From Bacteroidales bacterium UBA1794 (GTDB lineage: Bacteria > Bacteroidota > Bacteroidia > Bacteroidales > Bacteroidaceae), in NCBI GenBank assembly GCA_002315435.1, contig DCFW01000033.1, positions 1 through 43,627 on the forward strand: DNA of 43,627 bases. Reading direction: 5' to 3'. A model generated the notes under the pieces. It saw nothing but the letters and a program-made list of their open reading frames with translations. It did no database searches and was not told the origin of the DNA. A program made the translations under genes and the position numbers. How positions within the stretch are numbered: position 1 is the stretch's first letter; each line of letters starts with the position of its first letter. Of this stretch, positions 23,027 through 31,486 are shown piece by piece.

Positions 23027-23760
23027 ATTTCCCATGCAGCAAAGGCTTGTAGCAATAACATCTCTAACCCGTTTTTCGTGACGCAACCTTTTGCTTTTCC
23101 TTTTTCCAAAAACAAAGTTTGGTCGGGATTATAAAGCAGGTCATACAATAAATGATCCGTAGTGAGGCAATCATAAGGTATGTCAGGGCATGCATCTAAG
23201 TTCGGGTACATCCCCAGTGGAGTGGTATTCACAATTACAGTATGTTTTGCCATTAATTCGGGTGTCAACTCTTCATACGTAATTGTTTCTTTGTTGTGTT
23301 TGGCGCGTGATACGAATGTGGAAGTAATTCCGAGTTTCTTCAGTCCATGAAACACAGCTTTAGAAGCACCTCCCGTTCCTAGGATCAATGCTCTTTTGTG
23401 GGTAGGCTCTAATAAAGGTTGAATGGATTGAGTAAATCCGATGACATCAGAGTTGTAGCCTCTTAAAAAGACTTTTCCTTTCTTGCTATGTGTGATCTTT
23501 ATCACATTCACAGCTCCGATAGTGGCCGCGTCTTTATCCAGTTCATTCAAATATTTGATTACTTTTTCCTTGTATGGAATCGTAACATTCAATCCCTTTA
23601 ATTCCGGATTCTCCTCAATAACTTCCTTAAAGTACTCAATGCTAGGTATCTCGAAATTAATATATTGGGCGTCAATCCTTTCTGCATCAAACTTTTCATT
23701 GAAATAGCTCATTGAAAATGAGTGTTTCAAAGGAAATCCGATTAATCCGTATTTGTCCAT
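23014..23760 (-). CDS. aroE: Shikimate dehydrogenase
   Basis: This 248-aa NADP-dependent enzyme reduces 3-dehydroshikimate to shikimate in aromatic amino-acid and folate biosynthesis. Substrate-binding motifs are YGLIGFPLKHSFSMSYFN and NVTIPYKEKV with catalytic Lys64. IGAVNVI and GYNSDVIGF follow (Asp105, the catalytic partner; the more usual GxNTD is NSD here). The nucleotide-binding loop is LILGTGGASKAV. It is shorter than E. coli AroE (about 270), as is common in Bacteroidetes. The gene follows ubiE by 14 nt and overlaps the downstream hydrolase. Confidence 0.92.
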   Translation of the reverse strand: MDKYGLIGFPLKHSFSMSYFNEKFDAERIDAQYINFEIPSIEYFKEVIEENPELKGLNVTIPYKEKVIKYLNELDKDAATIGAVNVIKITHSKKGKVFLRGYNSDVIGFTQSIQPLLEPTHKRALILGTGGASKAVFHGLKKLGITSTFVSRAKHNKETITYEELTPELMAKHTVIVNTTPLGMYPNLDACPDIPYDCLTTDHLLYDLLYNPDQTLFLEKGKAKGCVTKNGLEMLLLQAFAAWEIWQE

Positions 23761-23774
23761 AATAGGTTATTGTT

Positions 23775-24512
23775 TTATTTTCTTGCCATGTATAAAGTGC
23801 ATATTCCAAACGTCAATCTTTGGAATTTAGCTTGTGCAAACCCAATTTTTTCGAGTATATTTTGCATAACTTCTCCTTGTGGAAAAGCTTGAATCGTGCT
23901 GGGCAGATAGGTGTATGCAGCGTTATCCTTACTCAGAAATTTTCCAATGGTTGGAATGACTACATGCGAATAGATTCCAAATAATTGCTTCATAGGAAAT
24001 TTGGTAGGAGTGGTGAGTTCGAGTATGACCAGATGTCCCCCGGGAATAAGTACTCTATGCATCTCTCTCAGCCCTTTGTCAAGATCTTCAAAGTTGCGGA
24101 TTCCGAATGCAACGGTGATTGCATCGAAGGTGTCATCTTCGAAACTTAAAGATTCACAATCTTCGTATTGGAAAGTGATCTCTTTTTCTATACCGGCGGC
24201 TTTTGCTTTTCCACGCCCTACATTCATCATTCCTTCAGAAATGTCAGTGCCGACCAATCTATTGGGTCTTAACATTTTGTAGGCAAGCAGTGCAAAATCG
24301 CCTGTTCCGGTGGCGATATCCAATACCTGTTTCGGAGAAAATTGTTTGAGCCAATTTATTGCCTTTTTTCTCCATATTTTATCAATACCGAAGGAAAGGA
24401 TATGGTTGAGTTGGTCATATGCATCGGCAATGTTGTCGAACATTTTCTTGACCTGCTCACCTTTCTTTCCTTCGGCACCGTAAGGTTTTATTTTCTCTTG
24501 CGGATAATTCAT
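23775..24512 (-). CDS. ubiE: Demethylmenaquinone methyltransferase
   Basis: This 245-aa SAM-dependent methyltransferase performs the last step of menaquinone synthesis; Bacteroides respire fumarate with menaquinone. Motifs are KVKKMFDNIADAYDQLNHIL-type N-terminus (here VKKMFDNIADAYDQLNHILS), VLDIATGTGDFALLAYK (SAM motif I), VGTDISEGMMNVGRGKA, FDAITVAFGIRNFEDLDKGL and HRVLIPGGHLVILELTTP. All match the UbiE/MenG family closely. Its start overlaps the purC stop by 4 nt, so translation is coupled. It acts at the inner face of the membrane (family knowledge). The alternative symbol is menG. Confidence 0.95.
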   Translation of the reverse strand: MNYPQEKIKPYGAEGKKGEQVKKMFDNIADAYDQLNHILSFGIDKIWRKKAINWLKQFSPKQVLDIATGTGDFALLAYKMLRPNRLVGTDISEGMMNVGRGKAKAAGIEKEITFQYEDCESLSFEDDTFDAITVAFGIRNFEDLDKGLREMHRVLIPGGHLVILELTTPTKFPMKQLFGIYSHVVIPTIGKFLSKDNAAYTYLPSTIQAFPQGEVMQNILEKIGFAQAKFQRLTFGICTLYMARK

Positions 24513-25453
24513 TTGCTTAAAAAGGCTGTAATGTTTTTCTCAATACGGCTTTCAAGGTCGTCATGCTCTTCTTTTACAAATTTCTCACCGATGATCTGTT
24601 CGTAAAGTTCGATATAACGGTCTGAAACACTATCAACGTATTCATCAGTCATTTCAGGCACTTTTTGGCCGGTTTGTCCCATAAATCCGTTTTCGATCAA
24701 CCATTGACGAACGAATTCCTTGGAAAGTTGTTTTTGAGGTTTGCCTGCATTGAATAATTCTTTATACGTGTTTGCGTAGAAATAACGAGAAGAATCGGGA
24801 GTATGAATCTCGTCGATCAAATAGATCTTTCCGTCGCGCTTTCCGAATTCATATTTAGTATCTACTAATATTAATCCATGAGAAGTTGCAATTTCAGTTC
24901 CACGTGCAAACAATTCTTTGGTATATTTCTCCATTAGTTCATAATCCTCTTTGCCGACAAGTCCTTGCTTGATGATTTCTTCTTTTGAGATATTCTCATC
25001 ATGACCTGTATCAGCTTTTGTGCTAGGAGTGACGATAGGTGAAGGGAATTTCTGATCTTCTTTCATTCCGTCAGGCAATTGAACGCCACACAAAACACGG
25101 TTACCGGCTTTGTATTCGCGCCATGCGCTACCTGTTAAATATCCACGAATAATCATTTCCACACGGAATCCTTCACATTTCAAACCTACAGTAACCATAG
25201 GATCGGGAGTCGCCATTTTCCAGTTAGGAACAATGTCGGCTGTTGCATCCAAAAAGCGAGCAGCAATTTGGTTCAGCACTTGCCCTTTGAACGGAATGCC
25301 TTTGGGAAGGATTACATCGAATGCAGAGATACGGTCTGTTGCAATCATAACCATCTTGTCATCATCGATGTTGTACACGTCACGTACTTTTCCGTGGTAA
25401 ACACTTTTTTGTCCCGGAAAATTAAAGTCTGTTTTTACTAAAGTTTTACCCAT
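24509..25453 (-). CDS. purC: SAICAR synthase (purine biosynthesis)
   Basis: This 314-aa enzyme joins CAIR and aspartate with ATP in de novo purine synthesis. Visible signatures are YHGKVRDVYNIDDDKMVMIA, TDRISAFDVILPKGIPFKGQ, EMIIRGYLTGSAWREYKAGN and LVDTKYEFG followed by LIDEIHTPDSSRYF. The length is that of the longer (fungal/Bacteroidetes-like) PurC type. It is cytoplasmic. The gene starts 9 nt after phoH and overlaps ubiE by 4 nt in an operon. Confidence 0.95.
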   Translation of the reverse strand: MGKTLVKTDFNFPGQKSVYHGKVRDVYNIDDDKMVMIATDRISAFDVILPKGIPFKGQVLNQIAARFLDATADIVPNWKMATPDPMVTVGLKCEGFRVEMIIRGYLTGSAWREYKAGNRVLCGVQLPDGMKEDQKFPSPIVTPSTKADTGHDENISKEEIIKQGLVGKEDYELMEKYTKELFARGTEIATSHGLILVDTKYEFGKRDGKIYLIDEIHTPDSSRYFYANTYKELFNAGKPQKQLSKEFVRQWLIENGFMGQTGQKVPEMTDEYVDSVSDRYIELYEQIIGEKFVKEEHDDLESRIEKNITAFLSK

Positions 25454-25462
25454 TGTATTATA

Positions 25463-26455
25463 TTAAATAATTCTGTTGATCTTGATCTCTTTTTCTTCTA
25501 GTGTTTTGATTGACCTTTTTCGTTCGTCATCATGTTCATAGGCTTCAACAATACGTTGTACCAATTTGTGCCGAACGATGTCTTTTTTGCCTAGTTCGAT
25601 GAAACTTATGCCCCTGACACCTTTCAGTACATGCAACGCTTGAATGAGACCTGATTGTTGAGTGTGCGGCAAGTCAATCTGTGTGATGTCACCGGTTACA
25701 ATCATTTTGGTGCTTGTTCCCATACGTGTGAGAAACATTTTGATCTGAGCCGAAGTCGTATTTTGAGCTTCATCCAATATGACGACTGCATCATTTAATG
25801 TACGTCCGCGCATAAAAGCAAGCGGTGCAATCTGAATGACATTTGCCTCCATGTATTCAGCCAGTTTGTTAGCCGGAAGCATATCTTGCAAGGCATCGTA
25901 CAATGGCTGTAAATAAGGATCGATCTTATCTTTCATGTCTCCCGGAAGGAATCCGAGTTTTTCACCGGCTTCCACTGCCGGACGACTCAGTATGATTTTC
26001 CGAACTTCTTTATTCTTCAACGCCTTTACAGCTAAAGCAATGCTAGTATAAGTTTTGCCCGAACCCGCAGGGCCGATAGCAAATATCATGTCATTCTTTT
26101 CAAACGCTTCGCAAATTTTCAGTTGGTTTTCGCTTCTGGGGATAATCGGCTTTCCTGAAACGCTGTACACGATTACATTATCAAGGTTTTCTCCTTGCGG
26201 TTTTTTCCCTTTCATCGTGTCAACAATAACCTCTTCCGTGAGCGAATTGTATTTAGCACAATATTTTTCTAATGAAATGACACCTTCTTCAAAAGCACAC
26301 ATCTCTTCTTCATCTCCCAATATTTTCATAACATTTCCTCTGGCTACTATACGTAACTTTGGGAAGAGGGCTTTAAGAAGTTGCAGATTCGTGTTATTTA
26401 CTCCAAAGAAGATAACAGGTTCAACGTCTTCTAGAACGATTATTTTTTCTATCAT
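25463..26455 (-). CDS. phoH: PhoH family ATPase
   Basis: This 330-aa protein is a PhoH-like P-loop ATPase. Walker A is GPAGSGKT (128-135), Walker B is VVILDEAQ (224-231), and the C-terminal sensor motifs are FLTRMGTSTKMIVTGD and SFIELGKKDIVRHKLVQRIV. The N-terminal 100 residues form the small RNA-binding-like domain seen in PhoH (FFGVNNTNLQLLKALFPKLR). Its role is linked to RNA metabolism and stress, but the precise function is not established. It is the first gene of a five-gene unit and is preceded by a -7 box (26481-26488), back to back with the promoter of the DUF5715 gene. Confidence 0.92.
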   Translation of the reverse strand: MIEKIIVLEDVEPVIFFGVNNTNLQLLKALFPKLRIVARGNVMKILGDEEEMCAFEEGVISLEKYCAKYNSLTEEVIVDTMKGKKPQGENLDNVIVYSVSGKPIIPRSENQLKICEAFEKNDMIFAIGPAGSGKTYTSIALAVKALKNKEVRKIILSRPAVEAGEKLGFLPGDMKDKIDPYLQPLYDALQDMLPANKLAEYMEANVIQIAPLAFMRGRTLNDAVVILDEAQNTTSAQIKMFLTRMGTSTKMIVTGDITQIDLPHTQQSGLIQALHVLKGVRGISFIELGKKDIVRHKLVQRIVEAYEHDDERKRSIKTLEEKEIKINRII

Positions 26456-26480
26456 GCTTTTTTACCTAAAAATTGCTCGG

Positions 26481-26488
26481 CAAATTTA
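26481..26488 (-). promoter_or_regulatory. -7 box of phoH-purC-ubiE-aroE operon
   Basis: The minus strand reads TAAATTTG, 26 nt before the phoH start. It fits TAnnTTTG and is the only good candidate for the five-gene unit. Confidence 0.6.
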
Positions 26489-26530
26489 ATCATTTTACAT
26501 AATATCTGCCACAAGATTTTCAAAAATATG

Positions 26531-26538
26531 TACCTTTG
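26531..26538 (+). promoter_or_regulatory. -7 box of DUF5715-truA-EamA operon
   Basis: TACCTTTG, 30 nt before ATG 26568, matches TAnnTTTG. Confidence 0.65.
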
Positions 26539-26567
26539 TGCATTCTTATTAATGAATTGCTCAAAAT

Positions 26568-27269
26568 ATGATACGCAAAATGGTGCCCTGGCTGTGTGTG
26601 CTTGTCCTCTTTGGATCACTCTTTACAATGTGTAAAGGATGTAAAGATAAGAAAAAGACAAGAGAGATTGTTAATCATTCCATTAAACGTAACCATCCTC
26701 ACAATATAAAAGGTGTGTGGAGTTTTAGGGACGTTTTTGATGATGAAAACACGGTGCAACTGCAGATGGCTAAATATAAAGGTATAAAATTGATAGCAAA
26801 TAGGGCTGAAGCCGAACGAATGAAAGGGAAACTTTGTCTGCTGCTTGAAAATAAATATTGGGGCATTGATCGCCTGAAGAATTCAATTCCTTACCTGGTA
26901 CCTTCGGCGAAGCAATCTCTTGATTCAGTCGGTATAACGTTTATGGATTCATTGCATGCAAAGGGATTGAATACCTATCGTGTGGTGGTGACGAGTGTAC
27001 TGCGTACGGAGGAAGATATACATAATTTGCGTAAACGCAACAGAAATGCGATTAGTAATTCGGCTCACAGTTATGGCACAACTTATGATGTGAGTTGGAA
27101 ACATTTCCGTTTGGTGGGAGATCCTGATCACAGGCCCATAGAAATGGTCAGTCAGGATACTTTGAAATTGGTATTGTCCGAAGCTCTACGAGATTTGCGT
27201 AAACGACGGGTTGTGTATGTAAAATATGAACGGATGCAGGGATGCTTCCATGTAACCAGCAGATTATAA
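26568..27269 (+). CDS. DUF5715 family, VanY/M15-like peptidase
   Basis: This 233-aa protein has an N-terminal membrane anchor or signal (MVPWLCVLVLFGSLFTM) and a C-terminal domain with the LAS-type metallopeptidase pattern. SVLRTEEDIHNLRKRN comes first, then NSAHSYGTTYDVSW supplies the His and Asp zinc ligands of SxHxxGxAxD, and GCFHVTSRL gives the third His. This matches DUF5715, thought to be a peptidoglycan DD-peptidase-like family; the substrate is inferred. It is exported or tethered to the periplasmic side. It is the first gene of an operon with truA 6 nt downstream. Confidence 0.82.
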   Translation: MIRKMVPWLCVLVLFGSLFTMCKGCKDKKKTREIVNHSIKRNHPHNIKGVWSFRDVFDDENTVQLQMAKYKGIKLIANRAEAERMKGKLCLLLENKYWGIDRLKNSIPYLVPSAKQSLDSVGITFMDSLHAKGLNTYRVVVTSVLRTEEDIHNLRKRNRNAISNSAHSYGTTYDVSWKHFRLVGDPDHRPIEMVSQDTLKLVLSEALRDLRKRRVVYVKYERMQGCFHVTSRL

Positions 27270-27275
27270 TAAGTG

Positions 27276-28034
27276 ATGCATAGATTTTTTATATACTTAT
27301 CTTACGACGGAGAAAACTATCATGGTTGGCAGTTACAGCCGAATGCGGTGACTGTGCAGCAACGATTACAGGAGTGTTTGTCTATATTGCTTCGTTGTCC
27401 CACAAGTGTAGTGGGAGCAGGGCGTACGGATGCCGGAGTTCATGCGAAGTTGATGGTGGCTCATTTTAATAGCGAATCCGAAATTGATTCGGGTTTACTT
27501 GCACACAAACTAAATCAGATACTTCCTCCGGATATTGCAATATTCAAAATTAGAGAAGCAACACTTGATGCGCATGCTCGTTTTTCAGCGCGTAGTCGTA
27601 CATATAAGTATTACATATCAACGGCCAAGCAACCTTTCTATCGCCAATATGCGTGGCGTAATTATTTTCCTTTGAATTATGAGTTGATGAATGAGGCTGC
27701 GAAGATTCTGTTCGAGTATGATGATTTCACAAGTTTTGCACGTTTGCATACGGATGTCAAGACAAATATCTGCCATATGATGCAAGCTCACTGGGAGCGT
27801 TCGACGGAGGATGGAACTTTGTGGATTTTCACGATACAGGCTGATCGATTTCTACGAAACATGGTACGTGCCATTGTGGGGACACTTGTTGAAGTGGGGC
27901 GTGAAAAATTGTCGCTTGATGGATTCAGGCGTATCATAGAACAAAAAGATCGTTGCAAAGCCGGTGGATCCGCACCGGGATATGCATTGTTTTTAGAGGA
28001 TATAGAGTACAATGATGATTTATTTATAAAATAA
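27276..28034 (+). CDS. truA: tRNA pseudouridine synthase A
   Basis: This 252-aa enzyme converts U38-40 of tRNA anticodon stems to pseudouridine. The catalytic Asp52 lies in GAGRTDAGVHA. Further TruA motifs are FIYLSYDGENYHGWQLQP, FSARSRTYKYYI, DDFTSFARLHTD and DRFLRNMVRAIVGTLVEVGR. ATG 27276 is chosen over the GTG directly before it because the protein then begins MHRFFIYLSYDG as in homologs. It sits between the DUF5715 and EamA genes with gaps of only 6 and 4 nt. Confidence 0.95.
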   Translation: MHRFFIYLSYDGENYHGWQLQPNAVTVQQRLQECLSILLRCPTSVVGAGRTDAGVHAKLMVAHFNSESEIDSGLLAHKLNQILPPDIAIFKIREATLDAHARFSARSRTYKYYISTAKQPFYRQYAWRNYFPLNYELMNEAAKILFEYDDFTSFARLHTDVKTNICHMMQAHWERSTEDGTLWIFTIQADRFLRNMVRAIVGTLVEVGREKLSLDGFRRIIEQKDRCKAGGSAPGYALFLEDIEYNDDLFIK

Positions 28035-28038
28035 AATT

Positions 28039-28941
28039 ATGTGGTTGATTTTGTCTTTTGCCTCAGCAGCGTTGCTGGGCTTTTACGATGTATTTAAAAA
28101 GAAATCTTTAGATGATAATGCGGTCATCCCTGTGTTGTTTATCAATACCTTAGTATGCAGCTTAATATTTGCTCCATTAATTATTGGTTCGGCAATGGGA
28201 GTCAGTTGGCTTCCTAAAGGATCACTCTTCTATGTTCCTGTTGAAGGCTGGGAAGTACATAAGTATATATTGCTAAAAAGCTTTATTGTGTTATCCTCCT
28301 GGATACTCGGTTATTTTGGGATGAAGCATCTGCCTCTGACTATTGTGGGACCTATCAATGCTACCCGTCCGGTGATGGTGCTTGTAGGAGCATTGCTGAT
28401 CTTCGGTGAGCGACTCAATTTATATCAATGGATTGGTGTGTTGCTGGCTGTGGCTTCATTCTTTATGTTGAGTCATAGCGGTAAAAAGGAAGGAATTGAT
28501 TTCAAACATGACAAATGGATCTTGTTTATCGTGCTGGCTGCATTGTTAGGTGCAATTAGTGGCTTGTATGACAAGTATTTGATGAACATGTTTCCCCCTA
28601 TGATCGTACAGTCTTGGTATAACGTTTATCAATTGGGTATGATGGGAATCATTTTGTTGTTTATGTGGTATCCTATTCGTAAGAAGACTACTCCTTTTCA
28701 TTGGGATTGGACAATTATTCTTATTTCTTTTTTCTTGTCAGCTGCTGATTTCGTCTATTTTTATGCGCTGAGTTATCAGGATTCCATGATCTCCATTGTG
28801 AGTATGATTCGTAGAGGCAGTGTAGTGGTTTCTTTCTTGTTTGGTGCGGCGTTATTCCATGAAAAGAATTTGAAGAGCAAAGCGATTGATTTGGTTCTTG
28901 TTCTGATTGGTATGGTATTCTTGTATTTTGGCAGTCATTAA
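28039..28941 (+). CDS. EamA/DMT family transporter
   Basis: This 300-aa integral membrane protein has about ten predicted helices in two EamA repeats (ILSFASAALLGFYDVFKKKS at the start of the first; WILFIVLAALLGAISGLYDK at the start of the second). Each repeat ends in the usual glycine-rich helix (LVGALLIFGERLNLYQWIGV; VVSFLFGAALFHEKNLKSKA). It belongs to the drug/metabolite transporter superfamily; the substrate cannot be told. It is the last gene of the DUF5715-truA operon and is followed by a strong hairpin. Confidence 0.88.
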   Translation: MWLILSFASAALLGFYDVFKKKSLDDNAVIPVLFINTLVCSLIFAPLIIGSAMGVSWLPKGSLFYVPVEGWEVHKYILLKSFIVLSSWILGYFGMKHLPLTIVGPINATRPVMVLVGALLIFGERLNLYQWIGVLLAVASFFMLSHSGKKEGIDFKHDKWILFIVLAALLGAISGLYDKYLMNMFPPMIVQSWYNVYQLGMMGIILLFMWYPIRKKTTPFHWDWTIILISFFLSAADFVYFYALSYQDSMISIVSMIRRGSVVVSFLFGAALFHEKNLKSKAIDLVLVLIGMVFLYFGSH

Positions 28942-28970
28942 GTTGGCTGTCTTTTTCTATATACAATAAA

Positions 28971-29010
28971 AAAGTAGATTTAGAGGAACTCCAAATCTAC
29001 TTTCTTTTTT
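28971..29010. terminator. Bidirectional terminator (EamA gene / ABC-F gene)
   Basis: AAAGTAGATTT (28971-28981) pairs with AAATCTACTTT (28993-29003) around an 11-nt loop that itself contains GGA/TCC. T-runs follow on the plus strand and A-runs precede, serving both convergent genes. Confidence 0.88.
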
Positions 29011-29026
29011 ATTTTAGCTTAAACTC

Positions 29027-30646
29027 TTACTTCGTAGCGTATAGCTTCTCACGTAATTGTTTGATATGATCGGATGTAAGGTATTCATCATAATTCATTA
29101 TTTTGTCAATGGTACCGTTGGGTGTCAATTCAATCACGCGGTTAGCGACTGTTTGAATGAACTCGTGGTCATGACTTGAGAAAAGAATATTACCTTTAAA
29201 CATTTTCAGGTTATTATTGAAAGCCTGAATTGATTCCAAATCAAGGTGGTTGGTTGGTGTGTCCAAGATAAGGCAGTTTGCATTTTTCATCTGCATCCGT
29301 GCTATCATGCATCGCATCTTTTCACCTCCTGATAGTATACTTGCTTTTTTCAGCACCTCTTCGCCTGAGAACAACATACGTCCAAGGTAAGATTTCATAT
29401 CCACTTCATTTCCCGGTCCGTACTGATTTAACCAATCCACTAAGTTTAAATCTGTATCGAAAAAGCTTGTATTGTCTACCGGTAAATAAGCTGTGGTGAT
29501 AGTTACACCCCATTCAAAACTACCGCTTTGAGCTTTTCTGTTATTGTTTATAATTTCAAATAGAGCGGTCATGGCACGTGGATCGTGGCTTAAGAATATA
29601 ATCTTATCACCTTTCTCGATATTGAAATTTATATTTTTGAAAAGAATTTCTCCATCTTCAGTGACTGCAGACAAATCATTAACTTCCAATATATTGTTTC
29701 CCGGTTCACGATCCGGAGTAAAGATGATACCTGGGTATTTTCTACTTGAAGGTTGAATGTCATCCACATTCAGTTTTTCCAGCATCTTTTTGCGGCTGGT
29801 TGTTTGTTTACTTTTGGATGCGTTGGCACTGAATCGGCGAATAAATTCTTCCAATTCCTTTTTCTTTTCTTCGGCTTTGCTCTTTTGGTTTTGAGCTTGG
29901 CGTGATGCTAATTGACTGGATTCATACCAGAAGCTATAGTTACCAGAGAAGAGTGTGATTTTATTGTAATCGATATCTACCGTGTGAGTACTTACTGAAT
30001 CCAAAAAGTGACGGTCGTGACTGATGACAAGTACTGTATGTTCAAATTCAGCCAAGTAGCCTTCAAGCCATGCAATGGTATCCATATCCAAATCATTGGT
30101 AGGCTCATCAAGTAATAAATTGTCAGGATTTCCGAACAATGCCTGAGCCAACATGACACGCACTTTTTCTTTTCCGCTGAGTTCTGCCATCTTCTTTTGA
30201 TGGAGAGCTTCCTTAATGCCTAAGCCACTAAGCAATGACGCTGCGTCGCTCTCAGCATTATATCCATTCATTTCTGCAAATTGCTCTTCAAGTTCAGCGA
30301 CTTTCAGTCCGTCTTTCTCTGTGAAATCGGCTTTAGAGTATAAAGCCTCTCGCTCCTGCATTATATTCCATAGTTTTTCGTGTCCAACCAGTACAGTACT
30401 AAGAACAGTATATTCATCCCATTTAAAGTGATCTTGGCTAAGAACAGAGAGACGTTCACCGGAACCGATTTCAACTTTACCTTTATTCGGTTCCAATTCT
30501 CCTGAAATAGCTTTTAAAAAAGTAGATTTACCTGCACCGTTTGCACCGATGATACCATAACAGTTACCGTTGGTGAATTTCAGATTCACATCTTTAAATA
30601 GCACACGCTTACCGAACTGTACGGCTATATTTGAAACTGTAATCAT
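29027..30646 (-). CDS. ABC-F family ATP-binding protein (Uup/EttA-like)
   Basis: This 539-aa protein has two ABC ATPase domains and no membrane segments. The first has Walker A GANGAGKST near residues 36-44, signature LSGKEKVRVMLAQAL and Walker B LLLDEPTNDLD. A charged linker follows (QNQKSKAEEKKKELEEFIRR). The second has signature LSGGEKMRCMIARMQ and LILDTPTNHLD, with Asp-Thr in place of Asp-Glu; its Walker A is degenerate (IFLSHDPRAMTALFE). ABC-F proteins act on the ribosome as translation factors or antibiotic-protection factors. The frame extends upstream to 30772, but the -7 box at 30683-30690 lies inside that extension, so MITVSNIAVQ at 30646 is the start. Confidence 0.92.
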   Translation of the reverse strand: MITVSNIAVQFGKRVLFKDVNLKFTNGNCYGIIGANGAGKSTFLKAISGELEPNKGKVEIGSGERLSVLSQDHFKWDEYTVLSTVLVGHEKLWNIMQEREALYSKADFTEKDGLKVAELEEQFAEMNGYNAESDAASLLSGLGIKEALHQKKMAELSGKEKVRVMLAQALFGNPDNLLLDEPTNDLDMDTIAWLEGYLAEFEHTVLVISHDRHFLDSVSTHTVDIDYNKITLFSGNYSFWYESSQLASRQAQNQKSKAEEKKKELEEFIRRFSANASKSKQTTSRKKMLEKLNVDDIQPSSRKYPGIIFTPDREPGNNILEVNDLSAVTEDGEILFKNINFNIEKGDKIIFLSHDPRAMTALFEIINNNRKAQSGSFEWGVTITTAYLPVDNTSFFDTDLNLVDWLNQYGPGNEVDMKSYLGRMLFSGEEVLKKASILSGGEKMRCMIARMQMKNANCLILDTPTNHLDLESIQAFNNNLKMFKGNILFSSHDHEFIQTVANRVIELTPNGTIDKIMNYDEYLTSDHIKQLREKLYATK

Positions 30647-30682
30647 TCTGAGTCTTAATTTGTTAAATAAATAATTGAGTTG

Positions 30683-30690
30683 CAAAGATA
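30683..30690 (-). promoter_or_regulatory. -7 box of ABC-F gene
   Basis: The minus strand reads TATCTTTG, 36 nt before the chosen start codon 30646. It rules out the longer ORF start. Confidence 0.7.
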
Positions 30691-30732
30691 CGCTTTTTTT
30701 TTTGATACCTGTCATAATTGCCCTAAAAACCA

Positions 30733-30740
30733 TATCTTTG
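30733..30740 (+). promoter_or_regulatory. -7 box of grpE-dnaJ operon
   Basis: TATCTTTG lies 85 nt before grpE. No CIRCE-type inverted repeat was found between it and the gene. Confidence 0.65.
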
Positions 30741-30825
30741 CAAATTATTAAGATTAAGTGGGTAAATGGCAAAGATTTTGTAGCTTACTTTTCGGTAATT
30801 TGTCAATAAATAAGAAGTAAAAGAT

Positions 30826-31467
30826 ATGAATCAAAAGAAAAAGGAAAATCTGAAAGATAAACAAACGGCTCAGACTGCTCAAACTTGTGATGAAGAAAAG
30901 AAAATTGAAGAGCAAAATGTGGCAAATGAAGATTTAAAGACCCCTGTTGAAAATGTAGATGATGAAGAATCAAAAGCTGACAAAGAGGCAGAACCTTCAT
31001 CAGAAGATCCTATAAAAAAAGAACTTGATGCCGCACAGGCTGAAGCTGCTGATTGGAAAGATAAGTATATTCGTCTCTCCGCAGAATTTGATAATTACAG
31101 AAAACGCACAATGAAGGAAAAAGCAGAGCTTATCCTTAATGGAAGTGAAAAGACTATTTTGAGCGTACTTCCTATTGTTGATAATTTGGAACGTGCTCTT
31201 AAAACAATGGATAGTGCCAAGGATGTGAGTGCCGTAAAAGATGGAGTGGATTTAATTTATAAGGAATTCATTAATGTGTTGGATCATAGTGGCGTGAAAG
31301 CTATTGAAACCAAAGATAAGGATTTGAATACTGATTTTCATGAGGCTATTGCGATGATTCCGGCTCCAAATGAAGATCAAAAAGGTAAGATTTTAGATTG
31401 TGTGCAGACTGGGTATATGCTTAATGAGAAAGTTATTCGTCATGCAAAAGTAGTTGTTGGTCAGTAA
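30826..31467 (+). CDS. grpE: GrpE nucleotide exchange factor
   Basis: This 213-aa co-chaperone releases ADP from DnaK. Residues 1-65 are acidic and Lys/Glu-rich, probably disordered. The dimer helix follows (DWKDKYIRLSAEFDNYRKRT, then MKEKAELILNGSEKTILSVL), then DNLERAL and the C-terminal beta-domain (FHEAIAMIPAP, GYMLNEKVIRHAKVVVGQ), all family signatures. It is cytoplasmic. dnaJ follows 19 nt downstream in the same direction; dnaK is not in the window. Confidence 0.95.
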   Translation: MNQKKKENLKDKQTAQTAQTCDEEKKIEEQNVANEDLKTPVENVDDEESKADKEAEPSSEDPIKKELDAAQAEAADWKDKYIRLSAEFDNYRKRTMKEKAELILNGSEKTILSVLPIVDNLERALKTMDSAKDVSAVKDGVDLIYKEFINVLDHSGVKAIETKDKDLNTDFHEAIAMIPAPNEDQKGKILDCVQTGYMLNEKVIRHAKVVVGQ

Positions 31468-31486
31468 TATTAAAGGATAACAAATC

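Noticed and set aside
23027..23086. Longer N-terminus of the alpha/beta hydrolase
   Set aside because: It lies wholly inside aroE and precedes a natural start followed directly by the membrane anchor.
30741..30825. CIRCE-type heat-shock operator upstream of grpE
   Set aside because: No TTAGCACTC-like inverted repeat is present between the -7 box and the grpE start.
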